64,000 nucleotides of DNA from Photorhabdus australis DSM 17609 (GCF_000711895.1 NZ_KL543987.1:28972-92971); one strand, 5' to 3'. Shown: positions 43,555 through 53,232, counted from the stretch's first letter. Notes: generated by a model from the sequence alone, not told the origin. Translations and numbers: made by a program.

Positions 43555-46500
43555 GTGCTAATTTCATTAATTATAATGTCATCAGCTAAATATATTTTCT
43601 GGGGTGTTGACTCAATAAGTTTGGATACTATTATTATGCAAAATTTGCCGATAAATAGAAATGGTTTATTATGTAAAAAATCAGGAAAATCTTATGAGCT
43701 TATTATGGCTTTTGATCTCGATGTTGATCGGCCTGAAAGTAATTCACTTGAGTGTTGTCAGTATGATGAGTATCAGGTGAAATTGTCTGCAAATTTGACG
43801 GATGCGTTACGCTTGCAGGCGGATCAATCAGGTGTTGATTTAACGAGTTTATGCCATCTGGCATGGGGGATAGTATTAGCGAAATACAGCGTCCAGCAAC
43901 AGGTCATGACTGGTACATTGCAATATTGTCAATCGGACTTTGGTATTTTCCCTCTGTTTTTGGATATTGAAGAAAAAAATGTGAGTAATGTATTACTGGA
44001 TATCAATGAATATTTATCAAAATTGCTGATAATTCCCACTAATATCTATTCTACAACAACAGAATTTACTGCACTTATTCACTATCAATATCATCATAAT
44101 AGTATTGCGCATCTTGATGAGATTAATACTCCATTAATGTTGATTATTAATGATGATGGCAACAGTTTAAAATTGACAACCCGGCTGCTCGCAATTTCCA
44201 GAGTTTCAGCTGTACAGTTATCCGGTTATTTGCAACAAGCATTACAACAATTAGTTTGGGTATTAAGTGAACAACCCACGCTTGCTGTAAGTCAATTGAA
44301 TATTCTGCCATCGGCTGAGCGAAGATTATTACTGGAAACCTGGAATACGACACAAACCGACTATCCGACAGAATGTTGTATTCATCATCTCTTTGAACAG
44401 CAAGTTGCCATTTCACCGGACGCTACCGCCCTGATATTTTCGGGGGAAAAGTTGAGTTATGCGGAGTTGAATCGACAAGCAAATCAGCTGGCACATTATC
44501 TGATCATGAATGGGGTAGTACCTGACAGTTTGGTTGCCCTTTGTGTTGAACGAAGCCCTGCTATGATTATTGGTTTGCTGGCTATTTTGAAAGCGGGCGG
44601 CGGTTACGTGCCACTTGATCCAGATTATCCACCCGAACGGTTGAGTTATATTCTGGAAGATGCAAAACCCGTACTGGTATTACATGATGTTGTTGGTGGA
44701 GCAGCATTAAAAAATTATTTTGAAACGGCAAATAATAACCTGGAGATTGATCAGTTATCACTAACAGGTTTATCACAAGAAAATCCTGATGTAGCAGAAT
44801 TAACGACTCATCATCTGGCATATGTCATTTACACATCAGGATCAACCGGGCAACCTAAAGGCGTTATGGTTGAACAGGGTAATGTTGTTAATTTCTTACT
44901 GACCATGACGGACAAGCTATTATTCTCAAAACAGGAAAACGTTCTGTTTTCTACTACTATATCGTTTGATATTGTTGCAGTGGAAATATATTTGCCTTTG
45001 ATTAATGGAGCTACCGTTTTTATCGCGCCGAAAAAATTATTCCTGAATAAAGAAGCGTTAATAAAGACCATCACTGATAATCAGATCACGATGATTCAGG
45101 CAACACCTTCTACTTATAATTTAGTGGTAGATGAGGAGTGTGCTTCTTTTAAAGGTGTAAAAATATTGTGTGGTGGCGAGATAATGCCAACCAGTTTGGT
45201 CGGTAAATTATCTGAAAACAGTGGCGATATTTGGAACTTATATGGGCCAACAGAAACCGCGGTTTGGTCTACGGTTTACCATCTTGATAATGAAAAAAGT
45301 CATAGAGGAAGTTCCGTATCAATAGGAAAACCTGTTGCAAATACGCGTATTTATTTGCTGGATAATCAACAACAACCGGTACCTTTAGGGGCGATTGGTG
45401 AGATGTATATTGGCGGAGTTGGTGTTACACGTGGTTATCTGAATCGTGCAGAACTGACAGCAGAACGCTTTTTAGCTGATCCTTTTAACCCGCAACCGGG
45501 TTCTCGTATGTACCGTACCGGTGATTTAGTACGTTATGCCTGCGATGGCAATATTGAATATATTGGTCGTAATGACTTTCAGGTGAAAATTCGAGGCTTT
45601 CGTATTGAACTGGGTGAAATAGAAACGCGTATTAATGCGCATCCGTCTGTGCTGGAATCAATTGTTGTTACTATTGAAGGAGAAAAGGGAAATAAGGGAT
45701 TAGTGGCTTATGTTGTTATTTCCCCTGAACTGGCAGCAACACAAGTTTCAGAAACTTTACGTGATTATCTGTTATCGAGCCTGCCAGAATATATGGTACC
45801 CGCTGCCTTTGTGGTGTTAGCGAATTTCCCATTAACACCAAATGGCAAACTTGACCGTAAAGCACTACCAGCTCCCAATGCTTCGGACTACCATCGGCAG
45901 GCTTATGAAGCGCCACAAGGAGAAAAAGAAGCTTTATTGGCAGGAAGTTGGGCTGAATTACTCGGGCTTGAACGTATTAGCCGCCATGATAATTTCTTCG
46001 CTCTCGGTGGTAATTCGTGGCTGGTTGTGCAGTTGATTGGGCTGTTAAGAAAGCAGGAATATGTCGTACCAGAAGGGATGCTGTTTTCCACATCAATACT
46101 GTCTGAACAGGCATTATTGTTGGATAAAGCAGATTTGCTGGCGATCCCGGCTAATTTGATTGATGCTGCATGTGAACGCATTACGCCAGACATGTTGCCG
46201 CTGGTTAATATCAGTCAGGCGGATATTGATATGTTGGTCCGTCAAGTTCCGGGTGGGGTGAGTAATATTCAAGATATCTACGCCTTATCACCATTACAAG
46301 AGAGTTTTTTGTTCTACCACTTGATGGCACCACGAGGCGATCCCTATCAAATGATGCTCAGGATGACGTTTAATGATCGCAATAGTTTGGATACCTATAT
46401 TGACGCTATGCAGCAGATGATTAACCGTCATGATATCTTACGTACTGCTTTTTTTGTCGAAGGGTTAGCTTGTGGACCGGTTCAGGTAGTACTTAGAAAT

Positions 46501-48246
46501 GCCCCATTACAGGTGATAGAGGTGACACTTTCTGCAACATCGACAGACTCTTTTATTGAACAGCTCACTGCATATCACACGATTTCTCATCACAAGTTTG
46601 TGCTGCGTGATGCGCCATTGCTGCGCTTGATTGTGGCACAAGAGCCAGGTAGTGGTCGTTGGCTGGCTCAGGAGGTGTTGCATCACTTGCTGGCAGATCA
46701 TACTACGCAGGAAGTTATGCATCGTGAAAAAGGTTATTTTCTATTTGGACAGGGAAACTTGCTGCCAGAGGCGGTGCCGTATCGTAACTTGATTGCGCAT
46801 TCTCGCAAAGCTAATGAGAATAACGCTTATGAAGCCTATTTTCGCCAGATATTGGCTGATATTGATGAGCCTACTGTGCCATTTAGTTTTTATGATTCCA
46901 TGCTAGGTGATGAGCCGCTTGATGAGTATTATCTTGAATTACCTATAGAATTGAATAAAACCTTACGGGATCTGGCTTGTCGGTACGGTGTTAGTTTGGC
47001 CAGTTTGGTGCATTTGGGCTGGGGGCTGATATTGGCAAAAAGCAGTGAACGGCAACAGATTGTGGCGGGTACTGTATTGCTTGGACGTATGGGCAGTGAT
47101 ACGGGGGCAGAACAGGGCGTAGGACTGTTTATCAACTTTTTGCCATTACGCATGGATATTAATGAACAGAGTGTCACAGATGCGTTAATCCAGACCCATG
47201 AACGTTTATCGCAGTTGCTTGCTTATGAGCATATCTCATTGACTGATGTGCAGCGTTGTAGCGGTGTATCTGTCCCGACTCCGCTGTTTTCATCCCTGAT
47301 CAATTATCGTCATCACAGTACAATCAATAAGGAACAGCCTGCTTTATCCAATTGGCCTAACGTAGAGATTCTGGGGATAGATGAAAGGTGTAACTACCCA
47401 ATAACTCTCTCGATAGAAGACGATGGTGATAGCCTGGGATTAACCGCTCAGGTTGTGGTTACAGCTCCGCTTTCTGCGGCCCGTTTATGTGACTATATAC
47501 AACAGGCATTGGTACAGTTGGCTTGGGCGTTAAATGAGCAGCCGACACAACCCATATCTCACCTGAATGTCTTACCACCGGATGAACTGGCATTATTATT
47601 ACGTGAGTGGAATCGAACTGATGATGACGACAATATTGAATATATTGGATGCCGTGATCATCAAGTTAAAATCTGGGGTTTTCATACTGATTTACGGGAA
47701 ATTGAGCGATTACTGGAAGCGTATAATGGTATTCATCAGGGGGCGGTTATTGCCGGAAATGATATCGGGAATAACGGGTGTTTAGTGGCTTATCTCACGC
47801 TCTCTGAGGGATTTTCTGATGAAAGTCTGGTCAAGAAATTGCGTTATTATCTCTGTCAACGCCTTCCGCCGCATATGATACCGGCGGCTTATGTGACACT
47901 TGAATCTCTACCGCTAATGCCAAACGGTAAAGTGGATCGAAAAGCCTTATCTCATTTTGATTCATCTACTTATCGACATGCGCATTATGAGCAGCCAGAA
48001 AATGAGCTTGAAGAGAGGTTAGCTAGGATCTGGAGTGAACTTCTCGCCGTTGATAAGGTAGGTCGAAACGATAATTTCTTCCATTTGGGTGGACAGTCAT
48101 TGTTGGTCGTGAGATTTGTATTCAGGTTACAAGAGGAGACAGGATTTCTTTTGCCATGTGCTTCAGTTTTCAAAAACCCAGTACTCAGCGATCTTGCTGA
48201 TAATATTAGCATCGCTTTGGTTAAGAAAAGGCAGGGGATGGAATAA
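43555..48246 (+). CDS. Non-ribosomal peptide synthetase with degenerate modules
   Basis: 1563 residues. Domain order: partial condensation domain (about 75-255; no HHxxxDG); complete adenylation domain (about 275-770: YTSGSTGQPKGVM at 423, NLYGPTE at 561, YRTGDL at 652, NGKLDRKAL at 762); carrier protein (DNFFALGGNSWL at 812); full-length condensation domain (about 900-1340) with HHLLADH for HHxxxDG; only the C-terminal end of a second adenylation domain (GCRDHQVKIWGFH at 1363, NGKVDRKAL at 1457); second carrier protein (FFHLGGQSLL at 1507). No thioesterase. Specificity positions of the intact A domain read D-I-V-Q-L-G-L-V-W, close to a glycine code (inference). The true start is uncertain (GTG 43555 or ATG 43576). 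Confidence 0.88.
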   Translation: MLISLIIMSSAKYIFWGVDSISLDTIIMQNLPINRNGLLCKKSGKSYELIMAFDLDVDRPESNSLECCQYDEYQVKLSANLTDALRLQADQSGVDLTSLCHLAWGIVLAKYSVQQQVMTGTLQYCQSDFGIFPLFLDIEEKNVSNVLLDINEYLSKLLIIPTNIYSTTTEFTALIHYQYHHNSIAHLDEINTPLMLIINDDGNSLKLTTRLLAISRVSAVQLSGYLQQALQQLVWVLSEQPTLAVSQLNILPSAERRLLLETWNTTQTDYPTECCIHHLFEQQVAISPDATALIFSGEKLSYAELNRQANQLAHYLIMNGVVPDSLVALCVERSPAMIIGLLAILKAGGGYVPLDPDYPPERLSYILEDAKPVLVLHDVVGGAALKNYFETANNNLEIDQLSLTGLSQENPDVAELTTHHLAYVIYTSGSTGQPKGVMVEQGNVVNFLLTMTDKLLFSKQENVLFSTTISFDIVAVEIYLPLINGATVFIAPKKLFLNKEALIKTITDNQITMIQATPSTYNLVVDEECASFKGVKILCGGEIMPTSLVGKLSENSGDIWNLYGPTETAVWSTVYHLDNEKSHRGSSVSIGKPVANTRIYLLDNQQQPVPLGAIGEMYIGGVGVTRGYLNRAELTAERFLADPFNPQPGSRMYRTGDLVRYACDGNIEYIGRNDFQVKIRGFRIELGEIETRINAHPSVLESIVVTIEGEKGNKGLVAYVVISPELAATQVSETLRDYLLSSLPEYMVPAAFVVLANFPLTPNGKLDRKALPAPNASDYHRQAYEAPQGEKEALLAGSWAELLGLERISRHDNFFALGGNSWLVVQLIGLLRKQEYVVPEGMLFSTSILSEQALLLDKADLLAIPANLIDAACERITPDMLPLVNISQADIDMLVRQVPGGVSNIQDIYALSPLQESFLFYHLMAPRGDPYQMMLRMTFNDRNSLDTYIDAMQQMINRHDILRTAFFVEGLACGPVQVVLRNAPLQVIEVTLSATSTDSFIEQLTAYHTISHHKFVLRDAPLLRLIVAQEPGSGRWLAQEVLHHLLADHTTQEVMHREKGYFLFGQGNLLPEAVPYRNLIAHSRKANENNAYEAYFRQILADIDEPTVPFSFYDSMLGDEPLDEYYLELPIELNKTLRDLACRYGVSLASLVHLGWGLILAKSSERQQIVAGTVLLGRMGSDTGAEQGVGLFINFLPLRMDINEQSVTDALIQTHERLSQLLAYEHISLTDVQRCSGVSVPTPLFSSLINYRHHSTINKEQPALSNWPNVEILGIDERCNYPITLSIEDDGDSLGLTAQVVVTAPLSAARLCDYIQQALVQLAWALNEQPTQPISHLNVLPPDELALLLREWNRTDDDDNIEYIGCRDHQVKIWGFHTDLREIERLLEAYNGIHQGAVIAGNDIGNNGCLVAYLTLSEGFSDESLVKKLRYYLCQRLPPHMIPAAYVTLESLPLMPNGKVDRKALSHFDSSTYRHAHYEQPENELEERLARIWSELLAVDKVGRNDNFFHLGGQSLLVVRFVFRLQEETGFLLPCASVFKNPVLSDLADNISIALVKKRQGME

Positions 48247-48268
48247 GTGTATTGAATAAACTTGTGGG

Positions 48269-48302
48269 AACACGCCGTTGGCGTTTCGCTGGCGTGGTCC
48301 CC
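48269..48302. terminator. Hairpin after the NRPS gene
   Basis: GGGAACACGCC pairs with GGCGTGGTCCC around a short AT/GC loop, 20 bp after the NRPS stop and 40 bp before the stop of the convergent reductase gene. Probably bidirectional. Confidence 0.65.
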
Positions 48303-48344
48303 TGAGTTTTTCACTCATGAGTATTTAGTGGCTGATGTTATGCA

Positions 48345-49181
48345 TTAATTAAAGCTATCCATCACCTCATGACGTAGTTCGTGATAACCATCTTCGTTAA
48401 AGCCATATCTCCAGTAGGGGATGGCGCATAGTTGGTGACGTTCATAACCTTTTTCACGGCGCACATAACGACGAAGTTCTTTTACCAATTTATCTTCACC
48501 TGCGAGCCAGAAAGTGACATCTTCTGTGGGTAATGACCAGGATTTGAACCTGGATACGATATCGTTGGTGACTTTGACACTGCCAATAACCCAATGGATT
48601 GATATTCCTTCAGGTTTTTTCAGATCTTGAATATCCTGCTCACTTTCGACACGAATAATCACTTGCCCGGTAGCATCTGGGTTGTCGATTGTTTCCAATA
48701 AAGCCGCAATTGCGGGCAGGGAACCAGGGTCGCCTGCCATATAGTAGTGACTGACCTTTGGCAGCAATGGATCAGGGCCACCGGGGTTAGTAATGCCTAT
48801 CCAGTCACCGATTTTGGCTCTATAAGCAAATTCCACAGCGGGACCACCACCCTGATGCAGCGCAAACTCAATGTCGATCTCTTTTTGTTCAGTACGGAGA
48901 GCCCGAACGGAGTAAGCGCGGGTAATTGGACGAAGTTCATTTGCAGGCCATACCGGGCCTTCTGGGGATAAGGTGGGTAATATCGGTTTTGTTTGTCCCG
49001 GAAGCGGTAAGAATATTTTTAAAAGTCCACCCTCACATTCAGTCGGGTAACTATTCAGACATTCACTCTCGAAAGTAATTCTTCGCATATTGGGGGTGAC
49101 ATCAAAAATGTTTTTTACTTGTACAAGCCTCGGCGGTGCAGGGCGATAAATGCTTTTTTCTTCAATTGTTTTACTATTCAC
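48345..49181 (-). CDS. Siderophore-interacting FAD/NAD(P)H reductase (ViuB/YqjH-like)
   Basis: 278 residues. An FAD-binding domain (RPITRAYSVRALRTEQKEID, with the R-x-Y-S flavin motif near 85) is followed by the SIP C-terminal NAD(P)H domain (YYMAGDPGSLPAIAALLETI near 155, VTFWLAGEDKLVKELRRYV near 225). Such cytoplasmic enzymes release iron from ferric siderophores. A good Fur box lies about 90 bp upstream, so the gene should be iron-repressed. It is convergent with the NRPS, which raises the possibility that the NRPS product is an iron chelator, but nothing in the NRPS proves this. Confidence 0.93.
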   Translation of the reverse strand: MNSKTIEEKSIYRPAPPRLVQVKNIFDVTPNMRRITFESECLNSYPTECEGGLLKIFLPLPGQTKPILPTLSPEGPVWPANELRPITRAYSVRALRTEQKEIDIEFALHQGGGPAVEFAYRAKIGDWIGITNPGGPDPLLPKVSHYYMAGDPGSLPAIAALLETIDNPDATGQVIIRVESEQDIQDLKKPEGISIHWVIGSVKVTNDIVSRFKSWSLPTEDVTFWLAGEDKLVKELRRYVRREKGYERHQLCAIPYWRYGFNEDGYHELRHEVMDSFN

Positions 49182-49267
49182 GCAAAATTCCTCCGGAGAG
49201 TTTACCTTTTTAACTAACAGTATAATTATTTGGTATGGCTAAATTTAGTGTAACAGCAATTGACACA

Positions 49268-49286
49268 AATGCTAATCATTATCATT
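49268..49286 (-). promoter_or_regulatory. Fur box
   Basis: AATGCTAATCATTATCATT; its reverse complement, AATGATAATGATTAGCATT, closely fits the 19-bp Fur consensus of GATAAT hexamers. It is placed upstream of the siderophore reductase gene, in the correct position to repress it under iron sufficiency. Confidence 0.8.
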
Positions 49287-49330
49287 CAATAAGCTGCGTC
49301 AGTATTTACAATTTGGTTTCATATGCTTTT

Positions 49331-50560
49331 TTAGTCTAATAAAAACTGAATTTCTATTTCTGTACCGCCTTGTTTACGATTTTTTATCTGTAATTGTCCA
49401 CCCATGATGTTAACCCTATCTTGCATAATAGCTAACCCAAATTTGTCTTTGCTGTTGGTATTTAGATCGACGCCTCGACCATTGTCACTGACAACGACAA
49501 TGATTTTGTCATCAATAGGATAAATACGGACACTGATCCAGTTCGCGTCAGAATGCTTATAACAGTTATTTAAACACTCCCGAATAATTTGCACTAAATG
49601 TTTACTGTAATTGTCAGGGATATGTTGATGTGTCAGCAGGTAATTGAATTCAATATTGAAGCCCAAACGGTGGTTAAATTCATTAACCAAAGCTTGTAAA
49701 GATTCTTGTAGATTGCATTGGGGTTGTTCGTTCCGAAAAGCGGCAAGTAATTCTCTTAGCTGACGATAGGCGATATTCAACTCATCTTTAATCATATTTA
49801 GTGAGGCTAAACTTTGTTTAGATAAATTATCACTACATATATACAGGCAATTAACTTGAATCTTAAGGAAAGAGAGCGATTGGGCAATTGAATCATGGAG
49901 TTCACGGGAAATAGAGGCTCTCTCCGCCGCCAAAATGCTTTGTTGATGGCATTGGATTTGGTTTTCCTGGAATAACTTACTTGTCATTAAGGCAACAACA
50001 TCTTGAACCAGGTTCTTTTCGTCCGGGGTGAGATCACTATTTCTATGTGTCTTTATCCAGAGTGTTCCATAGTTATCAATATTATCATCCAGATTCCACC
50101 TCATGGTCAGAGGCATATTGAAATAAGGGCACTGGTGGGGAGTACGGAAAAAATATTCTTGTTGCGATGGATAAAGGATGATTTTGGCTTCACAGAAAGG
50201 GATCAGGCGATTGAGATGAGAAAAAATCTCTGGAAGCTTTTCAGGCAATAGCTTGCAATTTTGTATTTTGAAATGGCTTTGGCAGAGAAAATCCAGATGG
50301 CTGTTTTTTTGTTTCAATGCGTTAATTTCTGCTTTGTATCTTGAATGTTGCCATTCTTTGACAGGAACAGAGTTATATACCACTCTTATCAGAAAATACA
50401 CATTTGTAATACTTAACATGATCAGTAACGGTAGAATTAAATCTGGAATTGATGGTTTATTGATCAATAAAAGTATAAAAAGTAAAAATAAATTTATAAT
50501 AGAGTTGATTACAAACAGTTTTTGGTTTTTGAAGATGGTGTTATTTGAACTTGTTTTCAT
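49331..50560 (-). CDS. NarX/NarQ-type sensor histidine kinase without periplasmic sensor
   Basis: 409 residues. Two membrane helices near 15-55 (FVINSIINLFLLFILLLINK, LILPLLIMLSITNVYFLI) with almost no periplasmic loop. A coiled linker and GAF-like region follow (about 75-205). HisKA_3 dimerisation with ERASISRELHDSIAQSLSFL (phospho-His near 219). HATPase with IIRECLNNCYKHSDANWI (N box), VSDNGRGVD and GLAIMQDRVNIMGG. This is the NarX/NarQ branch but lacks the nitrate-binding P-box domain. No response regulator is adjacent, so its partner is elsewhere. Confidence 0.85.
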   Translation of the reverse strand: MKTSSNNTIFKNQKLFVINSIINLFLLFILLLINKPSIPDLILPLLIMLSITNVYFLIRVVYNSVPVKEWQHSRYKAEINALKQKNSHLDFLCQSHFKIQNCKLLPEKLPEIFSHLNRLIPFCEAKIILYPSQQEYFFRTPHQCPYFNMPLTMRWNLDDNIDNYGTLWIKTHRNSDLTPDEKNLVQDVVALMTSKLFQENQIQCHQQSILAAERASISRELHDSIAQSLSFLKIQVNCLYICSDNLSKQSLASLNMIKDELNIAYRQLRELLAAFRNEQPQCNLQESLQALVNEFNHRLGFNIEFNYLLTHQHIPDNYSKHLVQIIRECLNNCYKHSDANWISVRIYPIDDKIIVVVSDNGRGVDLNTNSKDKFGLAIMQDRVNIMGGQLQIKNRKQGGTEIEIQFLLD

Positions 50561-50627
50561 CAGGTTAAGATTCCGTTCTGCAATACTGATGAAAACTTTA
50601 GCTCAATTTATTAAATAGTGTTAACAA

Positions 50628-50786
50628 TTACTTTAATTTCATGCCTGCTGCTGTCATCAAAAGGCGGAACAAACTGGATACGGCAAAAAGAGCCATCACA
50701 CTACATAACCAGATCATCACCATCCAGCCTATCCGTTTCCATACAGAAGGGCGCCGGGTGTTGTAATTAGTGGTAGCCTTGTTCAT
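50628..50786 (-). CDS. DUF2474 small membrane subunit of the bd oxidase
   Basis: 52 residues from ATG 50786, which overlaps the end of the cioB-like gene by 20 nt; an in-frame upstream ATG is less likely. Sequence NTRRPSVWKRIGWMVMIWLC followed by ALFAVSSLFRLLM: one Arg-rich cytoplasmic end and one transmembrane helix, the DUF2474 pattern found after CioB genes. By analogy with CydX it should stabilise the oxidase complex. Confidence 0.85.
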   Translation of the reverse strand: MNKATTNYNTRRPSVWKRIGWMVMIWLCSVMALFAVSSLFRLLMTAAGMKLK

Positions 50787-51774
50787 GGTTAACTTTCCCC
50801 CGAAAAACATAATAGCTCCAATAGGTATAAACCAGGATCACGGGAATAATAAGCAGCGCGCCGACTAGCATAAAACCTAAACTCTGTGGTGGCGCAGCCG
50901 CGGCTTCGTAACTGATTGCCGGCGGGATTAGGTTAGGCCAGATACTGATACCTAATCCACTGTAGCCAAGGAAAACCAGCAATAGTGCTAACAGAAACGG
51001 TGTGTAGTGTGCTCTGCGTTTGACTGAATGCAATAATTTCCAACCGGACCAGATAACTAACAGGGGCACAGGAAGGAAGAACAACAAATTAGGTAAGCTA
51101 AACCAGCGTTCTGCAATTGCCGGATGGGTTAATGGTGTCCATAAGCTGATAACGGCGATAACACCCAGCATCAGAAAAATGAGCGGACGGGCGACACGGT
51201 ACATCTCCTGTTGTAGATGGCCTTCAGTTTTCATAATCAGCCAGCCGCAGCCTAACAGCGCGTAGGCAATGAGCAGCCCAAAACCGCAGAACAGCGGAAA
51301 GGGTGAGAACCAGTCAAAAGCTCCCCCTATATAGGTACGGTTTTCAACCGGGAATCCCTGTATAAAGGCGCCCACAACAACTCCCTGAACGAATGTGGCA
51401 ATAACAGAACCACAGATAAAGGCTTTGTCCCAGATATGGCGATGTTCAGGGGATGATTTGAAACGAAACTCAAAAGCAACACCACGGAATATCAGGCCGA
51501 ATAACATTAATGTCAGAGGAATTGCTAGTGCATCAAGGATAACGGCGTAAGCCAGAGGAAAAGCACCGAATAAACCTGCACCTCCAAGTACCAGCCAGGT
51601 TTCGTTACCGTCCCAGACGGGGGCAACGCTGTTCATCATCAAATCGCGGTCGCTGCTACTTTTCACCGTGGGATAAAGCAGTCCGATGCCAAGATCAAAA
51701 CCATCCATCACAATGTACATCATGGTACTGAACACAATGATGATGAACCAAATTAACGGCAGATCAATACCCAT
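50767..51774 (-). CDS. cioB: Cytochrome bd-type (CioB-like) quinol oxidase subunit II
   Basis: 335 residues, about 8-9 hydrophobic helices. N-terminal LPLIWFIIIVFSTMMYIVMD and GFDLGIGLLYP, then APVWDGNETWLVLGGAGLFG and AFPLAYAVIL, are hallmark blocks of subunit II. The length and the adjacent DUF2474 gene favour the CIO / bd-II type over CydB proper. Starts 4 bp after the subunit I stop. Terminal oxidase subunit of the inner membrane. Confidence 0.92.
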   Translation of the reverse strand: MGIDLPLIWFIIIVFSTMMYIVMDGFDLGIGLLYPTVKSSSDRDLMMNSVAPVWDGNETWLVLGGAGLFGAFPLAYAVILDALAIPLTLMLFGLIFRGVAFEFRFKSSPEHRHIWDKAFICGSVIATFVQGVVVGAFIQGFPVENRTYIGGAFDWFSPFPLFCGFGLLIAYALLGCGWLIMKTEGHLQQEMYRVARPLIFLMLGVIAVISLWTPLTHPAIAERWFSLPNLLFFLPVPLLVIWSGWKLLHSVKRRAHYTPFLLALLLVFLGYSGLGISIWPNLIPPAISYEAAAAPPQSLGFMLVGALLIIPVILVYTYWSYYVFRGKVNHEQGYH

Positions 51775-51778
51775 TTTC

Positions 51779-53101
51779 TCACTCCTTTTTGGGGCCTTTA
51801 CGGATAAGTTTCATCATATAGGCGTAACCCACACCAAATACTGAACTGTAAACCACGATAAAAAGCAGCAGACTGATGCTCATATACATTTCACCGTGTG
51901 CAGATACGGCATCTTTGGTGCGTAGCAGGCCGTAAACTACCCACGGCTGACGACCTATTTCGGTGGTAAACCAACCCGCAAGAATGGCTATCAGGCCAGA
52001 AGGTGCCATCAAAAACATAAAACGCAGGAAGGCTTTTGATTGATAAAGCTGTTTTTTATAGCGCAACCATAGCCCCCAGCAGCCAGCAATAATCATCAAC
52101 ACACCAAGGCCGACCATCACCCTGAATGACCAGAAAACCATCAGTGCATTTGGTCTGTCTTCTGGGGGAAACTCCTTAAGGGCGGGAACTTGCTTATTTA
52201 TGCTATGCGTCAAAATCAGGCTGGCGAGATAAGGAATTTCCCCGGCATAACGGGTTTCTTCCCGTGCCATGTCAGGAATGCCAAATAGGATTAACGGAGT
52301 CGCTTCACCGGGGAGATTTTCCCAATGACCTTCCATTGCTGCGACTTTGACAGGTTGATGCTTGAGGGTGTTAAGACCGTGAGCATCACCAATCAATGCC
52401 TGTAAAGGCGCAATAATCAAGATCATCCACATCGACATGGAGAGCATCTTTTTCATTGCTGTCGAGTCATTGCCTTTCAATAAATGCCATGCCGCTGAAG
52501 CTGCGATAAAGAATGCTGAGGCGAGGAAGGCCGCAGTACACATATGAGCCAGACGGTATGGAAAGGAGGGATTAAATATTACTGCCAGCCAATCGACGGG
52601 GACGACCTGATTATTGATAATTTCATGGCCTTGTGGTGTTTGCATCCAACTGTTGGATGCCAGTATCCAAAAGGTGGATATCAGCGTACCGAGAGCTACC
52701 ATGCAGGTAGCAAAGAAATGCAATCTTTCACCTACACGATCCCAGCCAAATAACATCACGCCGAGAAAACCTGCTTCAAGAAAGAATGCAGTCAGTACTT
52801 CGTAAGTCAGTAAAGGGCCGGTGATCGAACCAGCAAAGTCGGAGAAAAAACTCCAGTTGGTGCCAAACTGGTAGGCCATAACCAGACCGGAAACCACGCC
52901 CATACCGAAGTTGACGGCAAAAATTTTCGACCAGAAATGATATAGCAGTTTGTAATCGGTATGACGTGTTCTCAGCCATAACCCTTCCAGTACAGCTAAA
53001 AAACTTGCCAGCCCGATGGTAATCGCCGGAAAGATAATGTGAAAGGAAACGGTAAACGCAAACTGAATTCTGGCCAGTTCCAGGGCACTTAAACCAAACA
53101 T
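51779..53101 (-). CDS. cioA: Cytochrome bd-type (CioA-like) quinol oxidase subunit I
   Basis: 440 residues, about 80 shorter than E. coli CydA, as in CioA proteins with the short Q-loop. LARIQFAFTVSFHIIFPAIT (heme-ligand His near 20), FGMGVVSGLVMAYQFGTNWS near 70 and GWFTTEIGRQPWVVYG near 385 are family blocks. GAGGT precedes the ATG. First gene of a three-gene operon with cioB and DUF2474. Oxidises ubiquinol and reduces oxygen; this type is usually cyanide-resistant. A divergent MocR regulator lies upstream. Confidence 0.93.
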   Translation of the reverse strand: MFGLSALELARIQFAFTVSFHIIFPAITIGLASFLAVLEGLWLRTRHTDYKLLYHFWSKIFAVNFGMGVVSGLVMAYQFGTNWSFFSDFAGSITGPLLTYEVLTAFFLEAGFLGVMLFGWDRVGERLHFFATCMVALGTLISTFWILASNSWMQTPQGHEIINNQVVPVDWLAVIFNPSFPYRLAHMCTAAFLASAFFIAASAAWHLLKGNDSTAMKKMLSMSMWMILIIAPLQALIGDAHGLNTLKHQPVKVAAMEGHWENLPGEATPLILFGIPDMAREETRYAGEIPYLASLILTHSINKQVPALKEFPPEDRPNALMVFWSFRVMVGLGVLMIIAGCWGLWLRYKKQLYQSKAFLRFMFLMAPSGLIAILAGWFTTEIGRQPWVVYGLLRTKDAVSAHGEMYMSISLLLFIVVYSSVFGVGYAYMMKLIRKGPKKE

Positions 53102-53171
53102 AGTGACCTCTTATTTTTAGTTTGAATAAAGGCAGGAAATGTGTGCGGATAAGTAAAACATGAAAAAAATG

Positions 53172-53214
53172 ACTATAATAGTGACAGTTTTCTATATATT
53201 TACTATAACAGTTT
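53172..53214. promoter_or_regulatory. Direct repeats, candidate MocR operator
   Basis: ACTATAATAGTGACAGTTT at 53172 and ACTATAACAGTTT at 53202 start exactly 30 bp apart, between divergent cioA and the MocR-type gene. MocR regulators commonly bind direct repeats a few helical turns apart. TATAAT and TATAACA could also be -10 elements. Confidence 0.5.
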
Positions 53215-53232
53215 GCGAGGAGATCTGAATTG

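Noticed and set aside
43555-48246. NRPS as an unbroken two-module synthetase
   Set aside because: Motifs A1-A7 of the second adenylation domain are missing and the first condensation domain is shortened, so it cannot be called a normal two-module enzyme.
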